Below are positions 17,622 through 26,644 of a stretch of DNA of 60,889 nt, one piece after another; position 1 is the stretch's first letter, and every line of letters begins with the position of its first letter. Source of the stretch: Tetragenococcus muriaticus DSM 15685 (GTDB lineage: Bacteria > Bacillota > Bacilli > Lactobacillales > Enterococcaceae); assembly GCF_000423785.1 (NCBI RefSeq), contig NZ_AUIQ01000004.1:1-60889 (forward strand), in the 5' to 3' direction. The notes under the pieces were generated by a model. That model did no database searches and had not been told where the DNA came from. It was given only the letters and a program-made list of their open reading frames with translations. Position numbers and translations under genes: made by a program.

Positions 17622-17736
17622 TTAAGCACATAAGTAAGCGAAACTAGTGTGCTAAAAAAGAAATAAGCACATAAGATTGTTAAACTTATGTGCTTAATAC
17701 ATAATAAGCCCACTAGTTTGTTAAACTTATGTACTT
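17622..17736. repeat. Three tandem related palindromes
   Basis: Three units of about 33 bases each begin TTAAGCACATAAG or TAAGC-C/A-type and end in (A)GTGTGCT, CTTATGTGCTTA or CTTATGTACTTA. The middle unit (about 17663-17695) is a perfect 12-bp palindrome, TAAGCACATAAG with CTTATGTGCTTA, around a nine-base loop. The flanking units are degenerate copies. TGTTAAACTTATGT occurs twice, which points to duplication. The block sits between the ribF stop and the terminator and codes for nothing that I can see. Confidence 0.7.
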
Positions 17737-17746
17737 AATTTAAAAA

Positions 17747-17792
17747 AAAGAGACAACAAAAGTTCATTCAACGCTTTTGTTGCCTCTCTTTT
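17747..17792. terminator. Bidirectional intrinsic terminator
   Basis: AAGAGA-C-AACAAAAG (17747-17761) pairs with CTTTTGTTG, a bulged C, then TCTCTT (17773-17789), with A- and T-runs outside. It serves ribF and the convergent 80-aa gene. Confidence 0.8.
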
Positions 17793-18035
17793 TTATTCAG
17801 ATGTTTCCTCATTTTCGATCACTTGTTTTACTTGAAATTCAGTAGCATGTTCGTTTTTAGAGTCAACATCGGAAAAATCAAACAATAAGTATTCATCGTT
17901 ATCATCTTGGACCACAACTAATTTGTTAGTCAATCCGCGTTTATCTTTTTCAATTTGCACTTTTTTCATCAATTCTTCCTGGTCAACATCAGATGTTAAA
18001 GCATTACCGCGGTTAAAAAAGACTGTTTCTTCCAT
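17793..18035 (-). CDS. Small acidic protein of unknown function
   Basis: An 80-aa, strongly acidic, soluble product (EENVFF-like start, then VDQEELMKKVQIEKDKRG, then NKLVVVQDDNDEYLLFDFSD). It has no signal peptide, membrane segment or cysteine. The ATG has GGAGAG nine bases upstream, a sigma-A promoter precedes it and a terminator follows, so it is a real single-gene unit although short. I do not recognise a functional family. It lies between ribF and the HrcA heat-shock operon but is divergent from the latter and does not carry a CIRCE in its own promoter. Confidence 0.75.
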   Translation of the reverse strand: MEETVFFNRGNALTSDVDQEELMKKVQIEKDKRGLTNKLVVVQDDNDEYLLFDFSDVDSKNEHATEFQVKQVIENEETSE

Positions 18036-18070
18036 GATCGCTCTCTCCTTTTTTGATAGATGTTACTTTT

Positions 18071-18099
18071 ATCCTAAGCTATAGTAACTATCTTGTCAA
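18071..18099 (-). promoter_or_regulatory. Promoter of the 80-aa acidic protein gene
   Basis: On the minus strand TTGACA (18099-18094) and TAGGAT (18076-18071) are 17 bases apart. The ATG is about 36 bases downstream. From here to the first CIRCE (18100-18262) I see no gene or clear signal. Confidence 0.65.
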
Positions 18100-18262
18100 A
18101 AATTACCATAAGTCGATTTTGTAGTATCTATGATCCCATGAGAAAATAGAGTATGAAAATATTGTAATTAAGAGGATCAAAATGTAGATAAAGAAGATAA
18201 CTACTTGAAAATACTGGCAAAATAACTACTCCAATAAAGCATAAAAAGGTATATAGGAAAAA

Positions 18263-18289
18263 TTAGCACTCTAGCATAAAGAGTGCTAA
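18263..18289. promoter_or_regulatory. CIRCE operator, distal copy
   Basis: TTAGCACTC (18263-18271), nine bases, GAGTGCTAA (18281-18289) is a perfect CIRCE, the binding site of HrcA. The palindrome extends outward into A- and T-runs, so a transcript through it would also fold into a 14-bp hairpin with a U-tract. It lies 19 bases upstream of the hrcA -35 box. Confidence 0.92.
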
Positions 18290-18307
18290 TTTTTTAAGCA
18301 TTTCCTC

Positions 18308-18335
18308 TTGACTTCTTTTGGATTTATGTTATATT
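18308..18335 (+). promoter_or_regulatory. Promoter of hrcA-grpE-dnaK
   Basis: TTGACT (18308-18313) and TATATT (18330-18335) with a 16-base spacer. It lies exactly between the two CIRCE operators. Confidence 0.7.
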
Positions 18336-18345
18336 AATAATTGTG

Positions 18346-18372
18346 TTAGCACTTAGAGATAAGGAGTGCTAA
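18346..18372. promoter_or_regulatory. CIRCE operator, proximal copy
   Basis: TTAGCACTT (18346-18354), nine bases, GAGTGCTAA (18364-18372): one mismatch from the perfect palindrome. It covers the expected transcription start and lies just before the hrcA ribosome-binding site, the usual CIRCE position. Confidence 0.92.
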
Positions 18373-18388
18373 TTAGAAGGTGATAAAT

Positions 18389-19429
18389 TTGTTAACGCAA
18401 AGACAAGATGATATCTTGCATTTGATTATTCATAATTATACAAATTTAGGAAAGCCAATTGGATCTAAAACGCTGATGGAAGAAGGGATCGCAGCCAGCT
18501 CAGCCACGATTAGAAATGAGATGAAGACTTTAGAGGAATACGGTCTTATGGTCAAGACACATTCTTCTTCAGGTCGTATTCCTTCGTTAAAAGGTTATCG
18601 TTATTATGTTGATCATCTGTTAGAACCGGAAAAGTTAAACCAAAGCGAAATCGACATGATTCGTGAAGCTTTTGGGAGAGACTTTCATGAGATTAATGAT
18701 ATTATTAAACAATCAGCTGAAATTCTTTCTCATTTGACAAGCTATACAGCGTTGTCGATTGGTCCGGATGTCAGAAATAGAAGGTTAACAGGTTTCAAAA
18801 TGGTTCCGTTAAATAATCGACAAGTGATCGCAATCATTGTAACGGATAAAGGAAATGTGGAAAATCAAGTCTTTTCGATCCCTCGCGATGTAGATAGTGA
18901 CGATCTTGAAAAAATAGTTCAGATCATCAATGATAAACTAATTAATGAGCCCTTATTGACAGTTTATCAACGTTTGCGGACTGAAATTCCAATGATTCTT
19001 CATAAGTATTTCCAAACAACAGAAGGAATTCTTGAACTATTCAATAATATGTTGAATGAGGCTTTTGAAGAAAAGATTTTTGTTGGTGGTCAAATGAATC
19101 TATTAAATTCCGATCAAGTTCAAGATGTCGATCAGTTTAAGGCGATGTACTTATTTATGAAAAATTCACAACGATTGAATGAATTATTGAGTGCAAAAGA
19201 TCAACCGATCCAAATACGAATTGGTTCAGAACTAGGGAACGATTTATTAAGTGATATGAGTTTAATCCAAGCTAATTACGAAATTCAAGGGCATGGTAAT
19301 GGAACAATTGCTATTTTAGGTTCAGCTAGCATGCCATATTCGAAGATGTTTAGTTTGCTTGATGTGTTTCGTAGAGAATTAGCAGGGACCTTAAATGAAT
19401 ATTATCGTTCGATTGATTCATTCGGGTAG
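18389..19429 (+). CDS. hrcA: Heat-inducible transcription repressor HrcA
   Basis: HrcA binds CIRCE and represses chaperone genes; its activity depends on GroEL in relatives. The product starts MLTQRQDDILHLIIHNYTNL, has the winged-helix segment GKPIGSKTL and SSATIRNEMKTLEEYG, and ends with the FRRELAGTLNEYYRSIDSF C-terminus. I place the start at the TTG at 18389 (346 aa) because AGAAGGTGA lies correctly upstream; the GTG at 18380 overlaps that site. Two CIRCE copies flank its promoter, so it represses itself and grpE-dnaK. No groESL is in this window. Confidence 0.95.
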   Translation: MLTQRQDDILHLIIHNYTNLGKPIGSKTLMEEGIAASSATIRNEMKTLEEYGLMVKTHSSSGRIPSLKGYRYYVDHLLEPEKLNQSEIDMIREAFGRDFHEINDIIKQSAEILSHLTSYTALSIGPDVRNRRLTGFKMVPLNNRQVIAIIVTDKGNVENQVFSIPRDVDSDDLEKIVQIINDKLINEPLLTVYQRLRTEIPMILHKYFQTTEGILELFNNMLNEAFEEKIFVGGQMNLLNSDQVQDVDQFKAMYLFMKNSQRLNELLSAKDQPIQIRIGSELGNDLLSDMSLIQANYEIQGHGNGTIAILGSASMPYSKMFSLLDVFRRELAGTLNEYYRSIDSFG

Positions 19430-19474
19430 TCCGCGTGAATTGTCAATTATTTATATAGAAGGGATGTTAGATCA

Positions 19475-20050
19475 TTGTCTGATAAAGAAAAAAATTCGGA
19501 AGAAGTAGAAGAAACTTTTTCTGCTGAATCTGAGGAAAACGAATCAGCGAAAGATGAAGAAACAGTAGAAGAGATCAATGAAGAAGGTGTGCAGCCTGTT
19601 TCTGAAGTGGAGGATTTAAAGACTCAACTTAGTGAAATGGAAGATAATTATCTTCGAGCTTCTGCTGAAATTACAAATATGAATAATCGTTTTCGTAACG
19701 AGAGAGAAACATTGCAAAAATATCGTTCACAAGACTTAGGGAAAAAGTTACTCCCAGCGCTTGATAACTTAGAGCGGGCTGTAGCTACTGAAGTTGAAGG
19801 TGAGCAAAATGAGAATTTGAAAAAAGGCGTAGAAATGACCTTAGAAAGTTTACGTTCAGCGATGCAAGAGGAAGGAATTGAGGAAATTCCTGCTCAAGGC
19901 GAAATATTTGATCCTACGATGCATCAAGCTGTACAATCGGTTCCGGCGACAGAAGATCAGCCAGCAGAAACGGTTGTCGAAGTTTTACAAAAAGGTTATA
20001 AACTTTACGACCGTGTCCTTCGAGCCAGCATGGTTGTTGTCGCACAATAA
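19475..20050 (+). CDS. grpE: Nucleotide exchange factor GrpE
   Basis: The 191-aa co-chaperone releases ADP from DnaK. An acidic N-terminal 50 residues (EEVEETFSAESEENESAKDE) precede the coiled coil, and the C-terminal beta domain shows EIFDPTMHQAVQSVP and GYKLYDRVLRASMVVVAQ. The start is a TTG, preceded by AGAAGGGATG; the acidic leader is typical of Gram-positive GrpE. It lies 45 bases after hrcA, inside the HrcA-controlled operon. Confidence 0.95.
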   Translation: MSDKEKNSEEVEETFSAESEENESAKDEETVEEINEEGVQPVSEVEDLKTQLSEMEDNYLRASAEITNMNNRFRNERETLQKYRSQDLGKKLLPALDNLERAVATEVEGEQNENLKKGVEMTLESLRSAMQEEGIEEIPAQGEIFDPTMHQAVQSVPATEDQPAETVVEVLQKGYKLYDRVLRASMVVVAQ

Positions 20051-20102
20051 TTAAGCTCATTTCAATATTAATTAATAACATATTTACAAAGGAGATCATA
20101 AC

Positions 20103-21944
20103 ATGAGTAAGGTAATTGGTATAGACTTAGGTACGACAAACTCTGCCGTTTCAGTGTTAGAAGGCGGCGAATCAAAAATTATTACAAACCCAGAAGGCAA
20201 CCGTACAACACCTTCTGTTGTTTCATTTAAAAATGGTGAAATCCAAGTAGGGGAAGTTGCAAAAAGACAAGCTGTTACTAACCCAGACACTATTACTTCT
20301 ATTAAACGTCATATTGGCGAAGAAGGCTATAAAGTAGAAGCAAATGATAAATCATACACACCTCAAGAAATTTCTGCAATGATCCTACAACATATCAAAG
20401 GATTTTCTGAAGACTATCTAGGTGAAGATGTGGATAAAGCAGTTATTACAGTTCCTGCTTACTTTAACGACTCTCAACGTCAAGCAACTAAAGACGCTGG
20501 TAAGATTGCTGGTTTAGAAGTTGAACGTATTGTCAATGAACCAACAGCTGCTGCTTTAGCTTACGGCTTAGATAAAACAGAACAAGATGAAAAAATCTTG
20601 GTATTTGACCTAGGTGGCGGTACTTTTGACGTTTCTATTCTAGAGTTAGGCGATGGTGTATTTGATGTATTGTCCACAGCCGGTGATAACAACTTAGGTG
20701 GGGACGACTTTGATGAAAAAATCATTGACTACATGGTTAGTGAATTCAAAAAAGAAAACGGCATTGATCTAGGTAAAGATAAAATGGCTCTACAACGTCT
20801 AAAAGACGCTGCTGAAAAAGCGAAAAAAGATCTATCTGGTGTATCAAGCACACAAATTAGTTTACCATTTATTACAGCAGGCGAAGACGGTCCACTTCAT
20901 TTGGAAATGAACATGACTCGCGCTAAATTTGATGAATTAACAAGTGACTTAGTGGATAAAACTAAAGAACCTGTTCGTCAAGCATTAAAAGATGCTGGTT
21001 TATCTAAATCTGATATCAATCAAGTAATCTTAGTTGGTGGATCAACACGTATTCCAGCTGTTGTTGAATCAGTACGTAAAGAAACTGGCGCAGAACCAAA
21101 TAAATCTGTAAACCCAGACGAAGTTGTGGCTATGGGTGCTGCTATTCAAGCTGGCGTTATCACAGGTGACGTTAAAGATGTTGTTTTACTTGACGTAACA
21201 CCACTTTCATTAGGTATCGAAACAATGGGTGGCGTATTTACCAAGTTGATTGATCGTAATACGACAATTCCAACGAGCAAATCGCAAGTATTTTCAACTG
21301 CAGCTGATAACCAACCAGCAGTAGATATTCACGTATTACAAGGTGAACGTCCAATGGCAGCTGATAATAAGACACTTGGTCGTTTCCAATTAACAGATAT
21401 TCCTGCTGCACCACGAGGCGTACCACAAATTGAAGTTACATTTGATATTGATAAAAACGGTATTGTAAATGTTTCAGCTAAAGACTTAGGTACTCAAAAA
21501 GAACAAAAAATTACGATTCAATCTTCTTCAGGTCTATCCGACGATGAAATTGATCGTATGGTTAAAGATGCTGAAGAAAATGCCAAAGCCGACGAAGAAC
21601 GTAAAGAAGAAGCAGATCTACGTAACGAAGTAGATTCATTGTTGTTCACTGTTGATAAAACATTGAGTGATCTTGATGGTAAAGTAGACGAAGAAGAAGT
21701 CAAAAAAGCTGAAAATGCTCGTGACGAATTGAAGGCTGCTGTTGAAGCGGATGACATTGAAGAAATGAAAACTAAACGTGATGCATTAAATGAAATTGTA
21801 CAAAACTTGAGCGTGAAGATGTATGAACAAGCATCACAAGAACAACAAGGTGAATCAGGTTCGGATGATTCTTCTAATACTTCTGGTGACGATGATGTGG
21901 TAGATGCAGATTTTGAAGAAGTAAATGACGACGATAATAAATAA
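20103..21944 (+). CDS. dnaK: Chaperone DnaK (Hsp70)
   Basis: A complete 613-aa Hsp70. The nucleotide-binding domain shows [50 protein letters not shown] and [12 protein letters not shown]. The linker [17 protein letters not shown] leads to the substrate-binding domain and a helical lid. The C-terminal tail is very acidic ([20 protein letters not shown]). Codon use appears biased towards preferred codons, as expected for a highly expressed gene. An AAAGGAGATC site precedes the ATG. A compact terminator follows, so dnaJ probably has a separate or attenuated transcript. Confidence 0.98.
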   Translation: MSKVIGIDLGTTNSAVSVLEGGESKIITNPEGNRTTPSVVSFKNGEIQVGEVAKRQAVTNPDTITSIKRHIGEEGYKVEANDKSYTPQEISAMILQHIKGFSEDYLGEDVDKAVITVPAYFNDSQRQATKDAGKIAGLEVERIVNEPTAAALAYGLDKTEQDEKILVFDLGGGTFDVSILELGDGVFDVLSTAGDNNLGGDDFDEKIIDYMVSEFKKENGIDLGKDKMALQRLKDAAEKAKKDLSGVSSTQISLPFITAGEDGPLHLEMNMTRAKFDELTSDLVDKTKEPVRQALKDAGLSKSDINQVILVGGSTRIPAVVESVRKETGAEPNKSVNPDEVVAMGAAIQAGVITGDVKDVVLLDVTPLSLGIETMGGVFTKLIDRNTTIPTSKSQVFSTAADNQPAVDIHVLQGERPMAADNKTLGRFQLTDIPAAPRGVPQIEVTFDIDKNGIVNVSAKDLGTQKEQKITIQSSSGLSDDEIDRMVKDAEENAKADEERKEEADLRNEVDSLLFTVDKTLSDLDGKVDEEEVKKAENARDELKAAVEADDIEEMKTKRDALNEIVQNLSVKMYEQASQEQQGESGSDDSSNTSGDDDVVDADFEEVNDDDNK

Positions 21945-21958
21945 GATCGTTGTTTATG

Positions 21959-21992
21959 AAAAGGCCAAAGTCATCCGCTTTGGCCTTTTCTT
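21959..21992 (+). terminator. Intrinsic terminator between dnaK and dnaJ
   Basis: AAAAGGCCAAAG (21959-21970) and CTTTGGCCTTTT (21978-21989) form a perfect 12-bp stem with a T-rich tail. Confidence 0.88.
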
Positions 21993-22112
21993 TTGAAATT
22001 TTGGCTATAAAAGAATGAATCAGTTCTTAATTTTAAGTAAAATAATGTTGCTTCTGCATAATTTATGATAAAATACCAAAGACTGTTAAAGTATTAGATG
22101 GAGGGAAAGCCA

Positions 22113-23276
22113 ATGGCAACAAAACGTGATTATTATGAAGTCCTAGGTGTAGATAGAGGGGCTTCAGATGATGAGATCAAAAAGGCATATCGTAAGCTTT
22201 CCAAACAATATCATCCAGACGTGAACCAAGAATCCGATGCAGAAGAGAAGTTTAAAGAAATTTCAGAAGCCTATGAAGTCTTAAGTGATCCGCAAAAACG
22301 TGCAGCTTATGATCAATATGGTCATGCTGGTGCAGATGCCAATTATGGCGGAGGCGCTGGTGCTGGCGGCTTTGGCGGTTTCGGCGGCGGTGGATTCTCC
22401 GACGCCGGAGGCTTTGGTGGCTTTGAAGATATTTTTGAATCTTTCTTCGGTGGTGGTCGTTCTGCAGATCCTACTGCACCTCGCCAAGGTGACGACTTAC
22501 AGTATTCGATTAATTTAACTTTTGAAGAAGGAGTTTTCGGAAAAGATACCGAAATTTCTTATAAGCGAAATGAAGTTTGTCATACCTGTGGTGGTAATGG
22601 TGCAAAACCAGGAACTCAACCTGAAACTTGTCAGAAGTGTAAGGGAAGCGGAGTCCTCAACGTTGAACGGCAAACGCCACTTGGTCGCGTTATGACACGC
22701 CAAACTTGCGATGTATGTCATGGAACTGGTAAAGAAATTAAAGAAGTTTGCGAAACTTGTCAAGGTACAGGCCATGAAAAGAGAACGCATAATGTAAGTG
22801 TTTCTGTTCCTGCAGGTGTTGAAGATGGTCAACAAATGAGATTAGCTAATCAAGGAGAAGCTGGCATAAACGGTGGTCCTTATGGTGATTTATATGTCGT
22901 TTTCCGTGTTGCTGAAAGTGATATTTTTGATCGTGATGGTTCAGAAATTTATTATGAATTACCGCTTAATTTTGTACAAGCTGCTTTAGGTGATGAAGTT
23001 GATGTTCCAACAGTGCATGGAAATGTTAAACTGAAAATACCAGCCGGTACACAAACAAGCACGAAATTCCGTATGCGTGGAAAGGGTGCACCTCGTTTAA
23101 GAGGAAATAGCACTGGAGATCAACAGGTTACAGTAAAAATTATTACTCCTAAAAACTTAGACGATGAACAAAAAGAAGCCTTACGAAATTTTGCTGAATT
23201 AACTGGACAAAAAACACAGGAGCAGCAATCTGAGGGTTTTTTCGATAGGATGAAAGATGCTTTTGGAAAAAAGTGA
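22113..23276 (+). CDS. dnaJ: Chaperone DnaJ (Hsp40)
   Basis: The 387-aa type I Hsp40 stimulates DnaK ATPase and holds unfolded clients. It has a J domain with the HPD motif in YHPDVNQES, a Gly/Phe-rich region (about 75-110), and four zinc-binding CxxCxGxG repeats: [24 protein letters not shown] and CETCQGTG. The C-terminal client-binding domains follow. I use the ATG at 22113, seven bases after GGAGGG, giving the standard [13 protein letters not shown]. An upstream ATG at 22098 would place that site inside the gene. No CIRCE lies in the gap before it. Confidence 0.96.
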   Translation: MATKRDYYEVLGVDRGASDDEIKKAYRKLSKQYHPDVNQESDAEEKFKEISEAYEVLSDPQKRAAYDQYGHAGADANYGGGAGAGGFGGFGGGGFSDAGGFGGFEDIFESFFGGGRSADPTAPRQGDDLQYSINLTFEEGVFGKDTEISYKRNEVCHTCGGNGAKPGTQPETCQKCKGSGVLNVERQTPLGRVMTRQTCDVCHGTGKEIKEVCETCQGTGHEKRTHNVSVSVPAGVEDGQQMRLANQGEAGINGGPYGDLYVVFRVAESDIFDRDGSEIYYELPLNFVQAALGDEVDVPTVHGNVKLKIPAGTQTSTKFRMRGKGAPRLRGNSTGDQQVTVKIITPKNLDDEQKEALRNFAELTGQKTQEQQSEGFFDRMKDAFGKK

Positions 23277-23281
23277 GAAAC

Positions 23282-23321
23282 AAAAAATGGAGGTCAGTTA
23301 TAAGCTGACCTCCATTTTTTG
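23282..23321. terminator. Bidirectional intrinsic terminator
   Basis: Bases 23282-23297 and 23305-23320 form a perfect 16-bp stem (core TGGAGGTCAG) with A- and T-runs at the ends. It separates dnaJ from the convergent glnQ. The remaining bases to 23420 hold nothing clear. Confidence 0.9.
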
Positions 23322-23420
23322 TTTAAGCAACTATAAAATATAAAAATAGTGTTTATTCAATTATTGAATGAAGAATATGAATTGAAAAATTTCTTCATTA
23401 TCCAGAACCTCTTGCTTTTA

Positions 23421-24158
23421 TTAAATATTTAATACTTTTGTTAAAAAGCTTTTCGTACGCTCGTTTTTAGGATGATTAAACACTTCATCAGGTTTACCAT
23501 CTTCTAAAAAGTAACCATCATCAATAAACATTACACGGTTAGCTACTTCTTTAGCAAACCCCATCTCATGGGTAACAATCACCATAGTCATTCCTTGATC
23601 TACCAGTTTTTTCATAACGTTCAAAACGTCGCCAACCATTTCAGGGTCTAAAGCTGAAGTAGGTTCGTCAAATAACATAATATCTGGATTCATTGCTAAT
23701 GCACGAGCGATTGCTACTCGTTGCTTTTGTCCACCGGAAAGATTTTCAGGATAGACGTTTTTTTTATCGGATAAGCCAACAGTTTCCAACAATTCTTCTG
23801 CCCGTTTTTCTGCTTCATGTTTACTTTCTCCCTTTACATCTAGGGGGGCTAAGGTAATATTTTCTAAAACAGAAAGGTGAGGAAATAAGTTGAAATGTTG
23901 AAAAACCATACCAATATGTTGTCGTGTTTGGTTAATGTCGGTATTTTTATCTGTTAATTGGTCACCATCAATAATTATTTGGCCACTACTTGCTTCTTCT
24001 AAACGATTAAGACAACGTAAAAAAGTGGACTTACCTGAACCAGAAGGGCCAATTACACAAACTACTTCGCCTTCTTGTATTGTTGTAGAGATATCGTTTA
24101 ATACGATATTATCATCAAATTTTTTTACTAAATGTTCAACGGATATCTTTTCCTTCAT
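23421..24158 (-). CDS. glnQ: Glutamine/glutamate ABC transporter ATP-binding protein GlnQ
   Basis: The 245-aa ATPase powers amino-acid import with GlnP. It shows Walker [10 protein letters not shown], the Q-loop in [13 protein letters not shown], signature LSGGQKQR, Walker [15 protein letters not shown] and the H-loop VTHEM. It follows glnP with one base between the stop and the start, so the two are translated together. The terminator after dnaJ is shared. Substrate assignment rests on the neighbour rather than on the ATPase itself. Confidence 0.92.
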   Translation of the reverse strand: MKEKISVEHLVKKFDDNIVLNDISTTIQEGEVVCVIGPSGSGKSTFLRCLNRLEEASSGQIIIDGDQLTDKNTDINQTRQHIGMVFQHFNLFPHLSVLENITLAPLDVKGESKHEAEKRAEELLETVGLSDKKNVYPENLSGGQKQRVAIARALAMNPDIMLFDEPTSALDPEMVGDVLNVMKKLVDQGMTMVIVTHEMGFAKEVANRVMFIDDGYFLEDGKPDEVFNHPKNERTKSFLTKVLNI

Positions 24159-24159
24159 T

Positions 24160-26321
24160 TTATTTCATCCTCTTTTCTAGTACTTTTGCTAACTTCGTTA
24201 GGGCAGTAATAACAATTAAGTACATGATGGCAATAATTAAATAGACATAAGTACTTTGCATTGTGCGAGCTACAATAATTTTTCCTGTTTGTAGTAGTTC
24301 CACAACGCCAATAACCGAAATGATCGTCGTATCTTTTAACGAAATGACGAATTGGTTTACAAATGATGGAATCATAATTTTTATTGCTTGAGGCAAAATA
24401 ATTTTTTGCATTGTCCGATTATACGTAAGACCTAAACTACGTGAGGCTTCCATTTGTCCTGTTGGTACGGCGTTTATTCCTCCACGGACAATCTCTGCAA
24501 TGTAGGCACTGGCATTTAAAGTTAGTGTAATAATTCCTGCGGTAAAATCAGGAATTGTTATGCCAATAGCATCTGATAAACCAAAGAAAATAAAGAAAGC
24601 TAATACCATCATAGGAATTCCTCGGATAACATCAACATAAAAAGAAGCAATTCCGCGCAATGTTTTGATAGGCGCTACGCTGAAGAGTCCAATAATGATC
24701 CCAATAATTAAAGCTAAGGCAAAGGAAATTAAGGCTAGAGCGATTGTCTGCCATAGACCACTTAGTAATACTCTATAGTTATTTCTAAGTAAACCGACAA
24801 GTGAAGATTCATCTGTAGATGATTCGCTTGCAGTGGCGCTATCGCTATCCTCAACATAACTTGAAACGATTTGATCGTATTCACCTGTGCGCTCCATTTC
24901 TTGCAAAGCCTCATTAAACATTTCCAATAACTCAGGATTTTGCCCTTTTTTAACAGCAAATCCATAGTCTCCACCTGTTTCACGATCTATAGGAGTTTCA
25001 AGCTCTTGACCTTGTGCAATAGCATAACCAATTACAGGATAATCGTCCATTAAAGCATCAATGGCATCGACACGAACTGCCTCATATAATTGATCTGCAT
25101 CGTCATATAATTTTACGTTAAAGCCATATTCATCTTCATGTTCGTCTAAAAAGTCCGCACTTTCCGTACCTACTTTGGCTCCTACTGTTGTACCTTCTAG
25201 ATCTTCGTAAGAAGTAATATCCTCATTACCTTCTTCTACAGCTAGTTGAATACCACTTTCAAAATAAGGGTCAGCAAAATCAAAGTTTTCTTCTCGTTCG
25301 TCAGTAATCGTCATTCCTGCAATCATACCATCTGCTTGATTTCCTTCGACAGCTTGGACTGCCCCCGAAAAACCAATATGATTAAAGGTAATATTAAAAT
25401 TTTGCATTTCTGCTGCTCGTTCCATTAAATCAACGTCGATACCTTCATATTCATTTTCTGCGTTTTGAAACTCAAAAGGAGCAAACGCCGTATCACTGGC
25501 GATAACGTATTCATCTTTTTTAGGTTCTACTTGTTTCATTTCACCTGATTCTTGGCTATTATCGTCGGCTTCAACGTAAGTATTGATGATTTCATCATAT
25601 TCACCCGAGTCTTTTAATTTTTGTAGCCCCGTGTTAAATGCTTCTAGTAATTCTTCATTTTCTCCCTTTTTAACAGCAAAACCATAAGGGTTACCTTCTT
25701 CTGGGTCATCTACTAAAGATAAATCTTCACCTTGTTTAATCGCGTAGCCTAAAACAGGAGCGTCGTCAAAAATCGCATCAACAGTATCATTTTTCACAGC
25801 TCCGTATAAGCCGGGGGCGTCGTCATAATTTTTAACATCAAAATCGTAAGTGTCCTTGTTTTCCTCTAAAAAATCTGCGCTTTCAGTACCAACTTTAGCA
25901 CCAACAGTTTTTCCTTCTAGGTCATTGTAAGATTTTATCTCATCATTATCTTTGGACACTGCCATTTGTATGCCACTGTCATAGTACGGCTCAGAAAAAT
26001 CAAAACTTTGCTTTCGTTCGTCTGTGATTGTCATGCCAGCGATCATGCCATCAAGTTGGTTAGATTGGACTCCTTGAATTGAACTATCAAATCCCAAAGG
26101 GCGTAATTCTACATTAAACCCTTGATCATCAGCAATAGCATTTAATATATCAATATCAATACCTTCATATTCATCGTTATCATTTTGGAACTCGAATGGA
26201 GCAAAAGTCACGTCAGTTCCAATTTGATACGTCTTTTCTTCGGCAGAACTTGTTTTACTTCCGAAAAATAAAAAAGCACTGAAAACAAAAACCAAGATAT
26301 AATTAACGAATTCTTTTTCAT
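24160..26321 (-). CDS. glnP: Amino-acid ABC transporter GlnP: two fused binding domains plus permease (signal peptide frameshifted)
   Basis: The protein resembles the lactococcal GlnP architecture: a signal peptide, two tandem type-1 substrate-binding domains (both with [23 protein letters not shown] and [13 protein letters not shown]), then an integral permease domain with the EAA loop ([20 protein letters not shown]). Both binding domains are strongly acidic. The main frame opens at a TTG at 26295, but that codon has no ribosome-binding site. An ATG at 26321 sits seven bases after AAAGGAGG; reading from it fails unless one A is added to the five-A run at 26314-26318. With the added A the start becomes [20 protein letters not shown] and TSSAEEK, an ideal signal peptide. 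The call is therefore a one-base loss, real or artefactual, at the extreme 5' end. Confidence 0.82.
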
Positions 26322-26434
26322 TTAATAATTCCTCCTTTAAGACTTTAAGTAATGGAACATTAGCTTAATTATGATGAAAAGTCAGTTTCCAATTTTTTTC
26401 TTAAGTCGTCCATTTCATTACCTTAATAAGAAGA

Positions 26435-26464
26435 ATTATATAATAAACTTTTCTGACAAAGCAA
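26435..26464 (-). promoter_or_regulatory. Promoter of glnPQ
   Basis: On the minus strand TTGCTT (26464-26459) and a perfect TATAAT (26440-26435) are 18 bases apart, leaving a leader of about 105 bases before the glnP ATG. I see no clear riboswitch in the leader. Confidence 0.6.
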
Positions 26465-26564
26465 GAGAATATGTAAAAAAAGTTGGGAAATGTCCAAAAA
26501 AACAACATTTTATGTAAGAAAATTTTACATAAAAAGAACGATTGAACACTATTTAAAAAAATAG

Positions 26565-26590
26565 CGAAAATACGTTCGGTATGTTAGAAT
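26565..26590 (+). promoter_or_regulatory. LexA/DinR-type SOS box and -10 of uvrB
   Basis: The 14 bases at 26565-26578, CGAAAATACGTTCG, differ at one position from the Gram-positive consensus CGAACRNRYGTTYG. A TG-extended -10, TAGAAT (26585-26590), begins seven bases further on. LexA bound there would block the uvrB-uvrA promoter, in keeping with known SOS control of these genes. Confidence 0.7.
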
Positions 26591-26644
26591 AGGAAAGTAA
26601 ACATTTAACGAGGATAGGTTTATCCAGAAAGAAGGAAGACGTTT

